NCBI RefSeq assembly: GCF_012641475.1
Contig: NZ_JABAIL010000004.1
Span: 558,001-622,000, forward strand
Source: Flammeovirga agarivorans
GTDB lineage: Bacteria; Bacteroidota; Bacteroidia; Cytophagales; Flammeovirgaceae
Length of the DNA: 64,000 bases
Reading direction: 5' to 3'
Shown: piece after piece, positions 43,501 to 50,081 of the stretch
Numbering within the stretch: position 1 is the stretch's first letter
Layout: every line of letters starts with the position of its first letter
Program-made: the position numbers and the translations under genes
The notes under the pieces: generated by a model
Told to the model about the DNA's origin: nothing
Seen by the model: only the letters and a program-made list of their open reading frames with translations
Databases searched by the model: none

Positions 43501-44181
43501 TACTAATTTTCGTTTCTTCAGAAAAACAATGTCTGCGACCCAATCATTATGAAGAATGTGATGTCTCTTCATTTTTTTTGTCACCACATTCCATTCCTGG
43601 ACATCCCCATTAAATTTACCGAGAAAAATAGTCTGATTTTGTTTCCCAAAAGTCGTAAAAGTTGAAATACCACTCTTCAATTCATCAGACCAGTCTATCA
43701 GCTCATTTTTATTTGATTTACTCCAATCCCAATAAAACACTTGCCCTTGTGCATTAATATATAGGATCAGGTTCTTCTGAAATCTCACTTCTTGTACCGC
43801 TTCAGGTAAACTTCTTAAAGAAGCGAGCAACATCCCATTTTTGGCAGACCAAACCTTTACAGAATGATCTAAACCTGCCGATACAATAAATTCGTTATTC
43901 CTAGATAAGGAAATATCGGTAATAGCTATATCATGAGCATTTATAGTTCTCAATAAGCGCTCTTGACCAGCATCCCAAATTTTTATTGTACGGTCCTCCC
44001 CAGAAGAAATTACAAGGTTACCGTCATTGGAAATATCCAAGGCATTAACTTTACCTAAGTGGCCTTGTGAAAAAGTAATAGCAATATTATTCTCTTGTGC
44101 TTTTAATAAGGCAGCATAAAAAAAGAGACCAATGCAAATCATTAGTCTCCCTATTTGAATAGTTTTTCTTGTTGGATTCAT
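40573..44181 (-). CDS. Secreted WD40-repeat protein with C-terminal caspase-like (C14) peptidase
   Basis: The 1202-residue protein (from the ATG at 44181; a TTG at 44214 is less likely) has a Sec signal peptide (FFYAALLKAQ). About 12 or more WD40 blades follow in two sets (about residues 35-620), with motifs such as GEDRTIKIWDAG, SAGLDHSVKVWSA and VVGGKNKLSIWDL. The C-terminal C14 domain runs from about 810 to 1060: FYGIVIGVSNYRGN, His902 in MAGHGMSQ and Cys962 in IMDACNAGKF, so both catalytic residues are present. Such proteins are called metacaspase- or caspase-like; targets are unknown. A C-terminal beta domain (about 1085-1202) is unassigned. The stop is two bases from maf. Confidence 0.88.
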   Translation of the reverse strand: MNPTRKTIQIGRLMICIGLFFYAALLKAQENNIAITFSQGHLGKVNALDISNDGNLVISSGEDRTIKIWDAGQERLLRTINAHDIAITDISLSRNNEFIVSAGLDHSVKVWSAKNGMLLASLRSLPEAVQEVRFQKNLILYINAQGQVFYWDWSKSNKNELIDWSDELKSGISTFTTFGKQNQTIFLGKFNGDVQEWNVVTKKMKRHHILHNDWVADIVFLKKRKLVVSGSWDGSLVSWNLSTDSTHHNGHLPDGTGVRSMKYSESINQLIVTSLGDHAYIYDIVDDKLVLKEKFEERNIVTTSFNKDGNVAVVAYKSGEISMWEMEGMKLVSSWKPIKTKAKEFSVSLEVGAIAVASEDGNVRLWNVGSRDDLKKIEAHTKDISKLEFLKRGDLLTTSLDSTIKIWEGINNFQKKIEFKHYAPIVHTHVLHNDSSIIFTDDRGDIFLSNPYINPDSARKIHSSFANITAITSNPRKNNVIMAFSDRKIGVLDLDSNKIVNSFSSKDWYIHSMTFSSDGKYLVVGGKNKLSIWDLDSRTLLRSIPVKHKILSVSYTYDNKYLIVSEENGTLKTYTPDLSQEINIYNQSTGNVIQVADFPGKDVFLTLSSDYNVGIWDLASPYKYGGVYTNGDSGWLVEHYSGLFDASESNMKNLYYVVDSEIIDLHQLQDMYWEPGLGTKLFTGNDLRPVPNLHEISLFPSASLYKRENKLIIDVEDRGGGIGRVSVNVNGKEVLSDISKYKSTKPIKKLNIIYQNTSKQRYVVPMDSIKYLFQGGELNDITINVENLDGTLSGRGLTIKHKASKEDKTVPSFYGIVIGVSNYRGNTLDLKYAAKDAEQIAASIEGAATGLFGEHRVNIELFTTDQEEDNYQPTKTNIKNAFDSLATRMNPSDVLFIFMAGHGMSQMEKDGDEDFYFLTKDMITADIKDESIKNNYCIAGKEWIEWMRNIPVTRQVFIMDACNAGKFAETVIAMRNVDEEAIRLRALERVRTRSGMYLLAGAAADKVSYESTMYGQGLLTYSILDYLKSGDLRQGEFLDVQRMFGNSVDEVPRLAERFGAMQQPEMRIPTGGDSFDIGRVTDNVRDNIVLYSTLSRITGSQFEDGQSWLDPLELTKKIDKALLAQSEGKNTGYNSFTFTPNANGSDVYQLRGKYVSSGSGTRLMVKIISDNEVKHSFNVVDADQEKLIDKVIFEVISYFQDI

Positions 44182-44232
44182 AGTTGATTTACCCTTATTA
44201 GAGTAAAGATACAAATCACTAAGTATGTATCA

Positions 44233-44511
44233 TTAAAATTTTGATGTAAACTTCTCCCAAATTCTTTCATGGAAATAATAGAGGACCATTTTAGAAAAAA
44301 CCTCTACAGAACCAATAGAGATAGCCATTGTTAATTCACCTGTAATAAAGTAAGAAATAACCATTGTATCTATTGTTCCAACCATTCTCCATGATACAGA
44401 TTTAGCAACACTAACCCATTTAGGCTTAGTCCTAACACCTGTTTTTTCAGCAGCTTCTTCCTCAGCTTTATACTGTTCAAGTTTGTGTTCTATTAATTTA
44501 TCTGCTAACAT
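44233..44511 (-). CDS. DUF2061-family small membrane protein
   Basis: The 92-residue protein has a charged N-terminus, then the DUF2061 pattern: SVAKSVSWRMVGTIDTMVISYFITGE, a second helix AISIGSVEVFSKMVLYYFHE and the ending RIWEKFTSKF. Members are small inner-membrane proteins with no known activity. It lies 51 bases upstream of the caspase gene on the same strand and may be the first gene of that operon. Confidence 0.85.
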   Translation of the reverse strand: MLADKLIEHKLEQYKAEEEAAEKTGVRTKPKWVSVAKSVSWRMVGTIDTMVISYFITGELTMAISIGSVEVFSKMVLYYFHERIWEKFTSKF

Positions 44512-44665
44512 AAAAGTTTATTTGTAACCAATTTCTTATTACCCTACTAAATCTGTAGGCAATTATAGTGATAAGAAAATAAAAGTCAAAATTGAAATTG
44601 TTTATTTATTTGAATTACCCCTTTTCATTGAAATAATTTTTGAAAATATTGTATAATTCAATGTA

Positions 44666-44698
44666 TTTGATTTAATTAACAAAACTATAATATTTTTA
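44666..44698 (+). promoter_or_regulatory. Probable promoter of the 44732 gene
   Basis: TTTG (44666-44669), 21 bases, then TATTTTTA (44691-44698), which differs from TAnnTTTG only in the last base. It lies 33 bases before the start codon. Confidence 0.5.
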
Positions 44699-44731
44699 GC
44701 GAAACACGTTGCTATAATAATCAAACAACTG

Positions 44732-45097
44732 ATGAGAAAAAGAAAAAATTATCCTGGTGAGGAGCGAGTTGTGGGCACCAAGGACTATGGACTAATCTTA
44801 AGCAGTCTGATGAACTACAGAAACCAACTACTTCGGGAAAGTGAAGATGCTAAAATGGCATTAATCTTTAGTAAGATATCGGAAAAGCTTAAAGAACTTG
44901 GTTTTATCAGAGCATCAGATTCTGTAAAAACTAAAATTGGCAATAAAGGAATCAGCGGAGAATACAGCATCTCTCAAAAAAGAAAGAATGATGTTATTGA
45001 AATCTCAAACAAATGCTGGCATTCAGGAAAACAAAAACATGAGACAGCCAAACAGAAGAAAAAGTCACGTGTAGCAGCACCAGCATTAAGTCTCTAA
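44732..45097 (+). CDS. Basic protein of unknown function
   Basis: The 121-residue protein is rich in lysine and arginine, with a central helical part (YGLILSSLMNYRNQLLRESE, then ALIFSKISEKLKELGF). The C-terminal tail is highly basic (KQKHETAKQKKKSRVAAPAL). There is no signal or membrane helix. The charge suggests nucleic-acid binding, but no known DNA-binding motif is seen. The next gene on the same strand, 70 bases on, encodes an AP2-type DNA-binding protein, so the two may share a transcript. Confidence 0.6.
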   Translation: MRKRKNYPGEERVVGTKDYGLILSSLMNYRNQLLRESEDAKMALIFSKISEKLKELGFIRASDSVKTKIGNKGISGEYSISQKRKNDVIEISNKCWHSGKQKHETAKQKKKSRVAAPALSL

Positions 45098-45167
45098 TAT
45101 TTGTTCTCAATCTTTCTTCAACATAACTTTCAATTTTTTTTAACTTACTCATTGCATTTTTATCATT

Positions 45168-45743
45168 ATGCTAATAAAAATTCAACTAAAGAACTCTCCC
45201 AATCAAGTCATTGTGGATGATTTTGTATATGAGTATCTATGTTCTAATCCTTATTTAAAAAGCATTGATTTTGTTTATAACCTTAGAGAACACTCTTCAG
45301 GAAGAGCTGTTTTCCAAAAGTCTTGGAAACAAAGCAATGGTAAATACAAAACTGATACGATTTATTTGCACAAATTTGTTGCTGAAAACTTCCTTAAAAA
45401 AGAAGAAGACAATGAAGGTACATTAATTCGAATCATTAATGGAAACAGGCTAGATTGCCGTATTAAGAACTTAGCATATTCGAACCGCTCCGAAATAAAG
45501 AGGAACACTCGTACTTCTACTAATAAAACAGGTTATATCGGTGTATTAAAAGAGAAAAACCGTTATAAGGCTGTAATTTACAAAGACAGAAAACCAATCT
45601 TTTTGGGAAGCTACACTACTGCCGAAGAAGCTGCTTTAGCTTATAATAAGAAATCTATCGAGCTTTTTGGTAAAACTAGAAACTTAAATAAAGTATCAGA
45701 ATCTTCTATTAAGAAAATAGAAGAAATTGAACAGGGTGAATAA
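45168..45743 (+). CDS. AP2-domain protein with degenerate HNH-like N-terminus
   Basis: The 191-residue protein combines an HNH_3-like region (YLHKFVAENFL, then IRIINGNRLDCRIKNLAYSN) with a C-terminal AP2 DNA-binding domain. The AP2 part reads GYIGVLKEKNRYKAVIYKD, FLGSYTTAEEAALAYN and FGKTRNLN, all typical. In active HNH homing endonucleases the motif reads VDHINGNxxDNR; here Asp-His is replaced by Arg-Ile, so the catalytic histidine is missing. It is therefore more likely a DNA-binding protein than a nuclease. No intron or mobile element surrounds it. A strong terminator follows. Confidence 0.8.
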   Translation: MLIKIQLKNSPNQVIVDDFVYEYLCSNPYLKSIDFVYNLREHSSGRAVFQKSWKQSNGKYKTDTIYLHKFVAENFLKKEEDNEGTLIRIINGNRLDCRIKNLAYSNRSEIKRNTRTSTNKTGYIGVLKEKNRYKAVIYKDRKPIFLGSYTTAEEAALAYNKKSIELFGKTRNLNKVSESSIKKIEEIEQGE

Positions 45744-45771
45744 ATTAAGCAATAAGAACATACACATTGCA

Positions 45772-45811
45772 GATAACGGGACCACTCACATAGTGGTCCC
45801 GTTATCTTTTT
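45772..45811. terminator. Bidirectional terminator between convergent genes
   Basis: A perfect 15-bp stem (45772-45786 with 45792-45806) with a 5-nt loop is followed by five T (45807-45811). The last two T belong to the stop codon (45810-45812) of the convergent phosphatase gene. Confidence 0.9.
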
Positions 45812-47831
45812 AACAGCTAAAACCAATTACCATAACATCGTCAACTTGGTCCTCATCTCCTTTCCAAGAATCGAACTGTGTTTTAATAAATTGCTTTTGA
45901 TCTTTAAATGGAATTTGGTAACAAGCTTCTAATATTTTTCTAAAGTTAGGGCTCTTCATTTTTTTACCCTTTGGCCCTCCAAATTGATCTGCATATCCAT
46001 CAGAATATAAGAAAAACATGTTGGATGGTTTTAGGTCGAAAACATATGTAGGTGCTGTTGAGAACGAATTTACTCCTCCAACTCCTCTGTTAGCTCCTTT
46101 TATAATTTCATGTCCTTTATTATTTACAATTGTCATAGACATCCCAGCTCCTGCAAATTGTACTGTTTCTGCCTCTTGATCTATCAAGCAAATGGCGATT
46201 TCCATACCATCCATATTCCCAGATTTCTTTTGTCTAAGAATACTTGATAACCTAGAATGCAATTCTTCTAAAATTTTTGATGGTTCATAGATATCTTGAG
46301 AATCAACAATATATTCCAAAGCTGTTTCCCCTACCATGCTCATAAATCCACCAGGGACACCATGTCCTGTACAATCGGCAGCAATTAATATTGCTCTCTG
46401 CTCATCTATTTGCTTATACCAATAGAAATCACCTGATACAATATCTCTTGGCTCAAAGAATACAAATGAATTGGGAATAAATTGTTTTACATATGACCAA
46501 TTTGGAAGTATAGCACTTTGAATTCCTTTAGCATAATTGATGCTATCCATCATATCTTGAGACTTTGCTTTCAATAATGTATTGATACGTTTGATCTCAA
46601 TGGATTGCATCTCCAATTCATTTTTTTGTAGTTGGAGTTTATTATTTACTACTTTCTTATTTTTATTTTCAATAAATAAGAAATAGACGAACAAGCAGAG
46701 TATTAAAATTAAGATAAATGCAGAAAAGGAAATCACCGTTTGTCTTTCAAGCATGATTTCATTAATCTCTTTATCCTTTTTTAGAATTTCATTTTCTTTT
46801 GTTCTCTGTTCCACTAAGTAACGAACATTCATTTCGGCTAGTTTCAGTCGAATATCTTCATTGAAAATAGAATCTCTATATAACTCAATCAAATCATCGT
46901 AACGTAATGCCTGATCATATTTCCCTCTTAACCTTTCAATGGTTTTTAGCTCCATAAAGGCATTTAATGCCATATGTCTTAAGCCAGAATTAACAGAGAT
47001 ATCTGCTGCTTTTTTTGCGTAATGTATTGCTTTTCGAAACTTTTCTTTTTCTCTATAAATTACGGCAATATCAGTTAAGGTACTAACCATATTATCGGCA
47101 TCATGAACATTTTTTTCATTTAGTTCCAACGATGCTGTTAAGTACTTTAATGCTTGGTCTACATCACCAATCTCAAGATATACATTACCAATATCAGAAT
47201 AAGTGACTACCTGACCATAAATATCATTTTCTTTCTCTCTAAGTTCTAAAGCTTTATTGAAATTCTTAACGGCTTTATTATATAAACCAGTCCCTCCATA
47301 AACCCTACCATAGTTGGTAAAGATATATCCAAGTATTCTGTAGTCTTTTAATTTATTTGCCAACACCTCTGCCATTTCTAGGTGGACAGTAGCTTCATCA
47401 TAATTTTCTTGATAGATATTGACACTTGCAATATTAATATGGGAATAAGCTTGATCTTCTTCAGCATCAATAGAGTTAGATTTGTCTAAACCTAACATAA
47501 ACTTCTTCATTGCTCTTTGATACTCCCCTTTATTTCTAAGTGCAATACCTTGAAATGCAATTCCCTTTACCTCTAGTTTTTTTAATTGATTCTCTTTACT
47601 GAAATCTTCAGCAATTTTTGCATATAGGAATGCATTATCCGGAGAGACATTTCTGTTTAGCCATGACAATTCCAAAGCAATTTCAATTCTTAAAGAATCG
47701 GAAATTTCCTTCTTCTCAAAAAGTGTCAGTAAGCTATCAAACTTTGGAGTTGTTGTTTGTGAAGTATGAATATGAGCGTTTGATGTTACAGTTAAGAAGA
47801 TACAGATCAGTAGTAAAGGAATAAATTTCAT
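45810..47831 (-). CDS. Membrane TPR protein with SpoIIE/PP2C phosphatase domain, SiaA-like role possible
   Basis: The 673-residue protein has a signal peptide (1-19), about six TPR units on the outer side (about 60-330), one membrane helix (365-386) and a short coiled coil (387-425). A cytoplasmic SpoIIE-type PP2C phosphatase domain follows (about 455-672). Metal-binding acids are visible in RDIVSGDFYWY (Asp468), AADCTGHGVPGG (Asp486), YSDGYADQFGG (Asp611) and DQVDDVMVIG (Asp664/665). The TPR part may sense a periplasmic signal. Phosphatases of this class act on SiaC- or anti-sigma-antagonist-type phosphoproteins, so the SiaC proteins at 36289 and 5573 are candidate substrates (inference). 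Confidence 0.87.
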   Translation of the reverse strand: MKFIPLLLICIFLTVTSNAHIHTSQTTTPKFDSLLTLFEKKEISDSLRIEIALELSWLNRNVSPDNAFLYAKIAEDFSKENQLKKLEVKGIAFQGIALRNKGEYQRAMKKFMLGLDKSNSIDAEEDQAYSHINIASVNIYQENYDEATVHLEMAEVLANKLKDYRILGYIFTNYGRVYGGTGLYNKAVKNFNKALELREKENDIYGQVVTYSDIGNVYLEIGDVDQALKYLTASLELNEKNVHDADNMVSTLTDIAVIYREKEKFRKAIHYAKKAADISVNSGLRHMALNAFMELKTIERLRGKYDQALRYDDLIELYRDSIFNEDIRLKLAEMNVRYLVEQRTKENEILKKDKEINEIMLERQTVISFSAFILILILCLFVYFLFIENKNKKVVNNKLQLQKNELEMQSIEIKRINTLLKAKSQDMMDSINYAKGIQSAILPNWSYVKQFIPNSFVFFEPRDIVSGDFYWYKQIDEQRAILIAADCTGHGVPGGFMSMVGETALEYIVDSQDIYEPSKILEELHSRLSSILRQKKSGNMDGMEIAICLIDQEAETVQFAGAGMSMTIVNNKGHEIIKGANRGVGGVNSFSTAPTYVFDLKPSNMFFLYSDGYADQFGGPKGKKMKSPNFRKILEACYQIPFKDQKQFIKTQFDSWKGDEDQVDDVMVIGFSC

Positions 47832-47863
47832 TAAATATGTCTAGAGTAGTGTTTAGTTGAGCT

Positions 47864-47905
47864 AAAAAAAAGAAGCTAGTTCAAATATAAGAACTAGCTT
47901 CTTTT
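47864..47905 (-). terminator. Terminator of the transketolase gene
   Basis: A perfect 15-bp stem (47868-47882 with 47891-47905) with an 8-nt loop is followed by a T-run on the minus strand. It separates the transketolase gene (stop at 47928) from the phosphatase gene that starts at 47831. Confidence 0.87.
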
Positions 47906-47927
47906 ATATATCATTATAAAGAAAAAA

Positions 47928-48881
47928 TTATCCTTTTCTTTCGATTGCTTTTTTAGCAGCAGCAACTACGTCATTTGATGTAAGACCGTATTTCTCCATT
48001 AATTGAGCTGGAGTACCACTTTCACCGAATGTATCATTAACTGCAACAAATTCTTGAGGTGCTAAGAATTTTGTTGTTAAAACACCTGCAACACTTTCGC
48101 CTAAACCACCAGCAATTTGGTGCTCTTCAGCAGTTACAATACAACCTGTTTTCTTAACAGACTTCAAGATAGCCTCTTCATCCAACGGCTTAATTGTATG
48201 AATGTTGATGATTTCAGCAGAGATACCTTCTTCTGCTAATTTCTCACCTGCAAGGATTGCTTCCCATACTAAGTGGCCTGTCGCAACGATAGTAACGTCT
48301 GTACCTTCGTTTAACATCACTGCTTTACCAATTTCAAATTCACCTTCTGGCATGAATACTGGAATTGCAGGACGACCAAAACGTAAGTAAACAGGGCCAT
48401 CATGTTTAGCAGCTGCAATTGTAGCCGCTTTAGTTTGGTTGAAATCACAAGTATTGATTACAGTCATATTCGGAAGCATTTTCATCATTCCGATATCCTC
48501 TAATACTTGGTGAGTTGCTCCGTCTTCACCTAAAGTCAAACCTGAATGTGAAGCTGCAATTTTCACATTTTTACCAGAGTAAGCTACTGACTGACGGATT
48601 TGATCATAAACGCGAGAAGTAGAGAAGTTAGCAAAAGTACCTGTGAAAGGAATTTTACCACCAACAGTCATACCTGCTGCAACGTTGATCATGTTCGCTT
48701 CTGCGATACCCATTTGAAAGAATCTCTCAGGGAAATCTTTTTTGAAAGCGTCCATTTTAAGAGAACCTGTTAAGTCTGCACATAATGCGACCACGTCCTC
48801 GTTCATCTTACCTAGTTCATGTAAGCCCGCACCAAATCCTGAGCGAGTATCTTTTTTCTCTGTGTATGTGTACTTCTTCAT
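47928..48881 (-). CDS. Transketolase C-terminal subunit (split enzyme)
   Basis: The 317-residue protein equals the pyrimidine-binding and C-terminal domains of transketolase: SGFGAGLHELGKMNEDVVAL, MGIAEANMINVAAGM, TLGEDGATHQVLED and, near the end, TAEEHQIAGGLGESVAGVL. It lacks the thiamine-diphosphate N-terminal half, which in split transketolases is a separate gene. I start it at the ATG at 48881 (MKKYTYTEKKD), in line with the promoter at 48957-48927; an upstream in-frame start at 48929 overlaps that promoter. The N-terminal subunit gene is not beside it, because the upstream gene is divergent and the downstream gene is unrelated. Confidence 0.9.
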   Translation of the reverse strand: MKKYTYTEKKDTRSGFGAGLHELGKMNEDVVALCADLTGSLKMDAFKKDFPERFFQMGIAEANMINVAAGMTVGGKIPFTGTFANFSTSRVYDQIRQSVAYSGKNVKIAASHSGLTLGEDGATHQVLEDIGMMKMLPNMTVINTCDFNQTKAATIAAAKHDGPVYLRFGRPAIPVFMPEGEFEIGKAVMLNEGTDVTIVATGHLVWEAILAGEKLAEEGISAEIINIHTIKPLDEEAILKSVKKTGCIVTAEEHQIAGGLGESVAGVLTTKFLAPQEFVAVNDTFGESGTPAQLMEKYGLTSNDVVAAAKKAIERKG

Positions 48882-48926
48882 TAGTGTATTTGAAGTAATT
48901 TTGATTCTTTCAAATAAATTCGGGTA

Positions 48927-48957
48927 CAAATCTAAGGTTTGTCTTCTTGTTCACAAA
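48927..48957 (-). promoter_or_regulatory. Promoter of the transketolase gene
   Basis: On the minus strand TTTG (48957-48954), exactly 19 bases, then TAGATTTG (48934-48927). This is a textbook Bacteroidota primary-sigma promoter. It leaves a 5' untranslated region of roughly 40 bases. Confidence 0.78.
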
Positions 48958-48990
48958 ATTATTTATGTAACAAAACTGTATATTGTCGAA

Positions 48991-49971
48991 ATGATGCAAA
49001 ATGATACATTCAGGACCCCTGTTTTAGTAGAAGAATTTGATAAAAAAATTGATTATAGCTCAAATATCTTCTCAATCGGGTCATGTTTTTCCGAAAATAT
49101 AGGAAATAAGTTAAGTGATTACCGCTTTCAAATTACCACCAACCCTTACGGAACTTTATATAACCCTATCTCAATTTTTGATAATCTTTCCACTTCAATA
49201 AAAGGGAAAATTATTGATGATCATAAAATCGTTGAAGTAGAAAATGTCTTCAGACATTTCGATTTTCATTCAGATATTTCAGCTCATTCTTTAGAAGAAT
49301 TGAAATCTAAAATCAATTCGACTCATAATACAGTAAAAAAAATATTAGATACTACACAGTTTCTATTTATTACGCTAGGAACTTCTTTTGTTTTTGAAAG
49401 AAGCTCCGATAATGAAATTGTAGCCAATTGTCATAAGGTTCCTGCCAAAGAATTTAGACAAAGACTGTTGACCATAGATGAAATACAGCAATCATTTCAA
49501 AAATTATATGCTCTACTCCCAAAGTCTACCACAATAATATTTACAGTCTCTCCTATTCGTCACTTTAGAAATGGATTGGTGGATAACAGTTTAAGTAAAT
49601 CATTATTAAGATATGCTTGTCATCTTTTTGAAGAGGAACATAATAATGTACACTACTTTCCATCTTATGAAATCATGATGGATGATTTAAGAGATTATCG
49701 ATATTACGCTGAGGATATGGTACATCCTTCAAAGTTAGCTATCAAATATATTTGGGAGCAATTTAAGAACTCTTTGATTGAGGAAAACTGTTACCCTCTT
49801 ATGAGAGATTGGGAAAAGATTATCCAAGGGGTAAATCACAGGCCATTTAACCCAAAAACTGAAGCACACCAAAAGTTTTTAAGAAAGTTAAAGACTAAAG
49901 CTTTACAAATAAAAAAGTTTAAAACAGAGGATATTATATCAATAATTGATGAACAGATCATCAAGCAATAA
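48991..49971 (+). CDS. GSCFA-domain protein (SGNH/GDSL-like)
   Basis: The 326-residue protein starts MMQNDTFRTPV and shows the GSCFA motif FSIGSCFSENIG, the block FITLGTSFVFE, TVSPIRHFRNG and the closing DMVHPSKLA. These blocks resemble the catalytic Ser, Gly/Asn and Asp-His parts of SGNH hydrolases. The substrate is unknown. I start at the double ATG (48991 or 48994), because the longer frame back to 48742 would run antisense through the transketolase gene. It has no signal peptide, so it should be cytoplasmic. Confidence 0.87.
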   Translation: MMQNDTFRTPVLVEEFDKKIDYSSNIFSIGSCFSENIGNKLSDYRFQITTNPYGTLYNPISIFDNLSTSIKGKIIDDHKIVEVENVFRHFDFHSDISAHSLEELKSKINSTHNTVKKILDTTQFLFITLGTSFVFERSSDNEIVANCHKVPAKEFRQRLLTIDEIQQSFQKLYALLPKSTTIIFTVSPIRHFRNGLVDNSLSKSLLRYACHLFEEEHNNVHYFPSYEIMMDDLRDYRYYAEDMVHPSKLAIKYIWEQFKNSLIEENCYPLMRDWEKIIQGVNHRPFNPKTEAHQKFLRKLKTKALQIKKFKTEDIISIIDEQIIKQ

Positions 49972-50081
49972 ATACATTTAAAATCATTACCATTAATTAA
50001 AAATATTAAAGCAGAGCTTTATCAATTAAAACAGTTGTTTACCTTAATATTGCATCATAACACATTACAATTATACACTAA

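Noticed and set aside
45168-45743. Active homing endonuclease or mobile intron
   Set aside because: The catalytic Asp-His of the HNH motif is missing and no intron, intein or interrupted gene surrounds it.
48742-48990. N-terminal extension of the GSCFA gene
   Set aside because: It would run antisense through the start of the transketolase gene; the extra residues look non-biological and the family begins near the double ATG at 48991.
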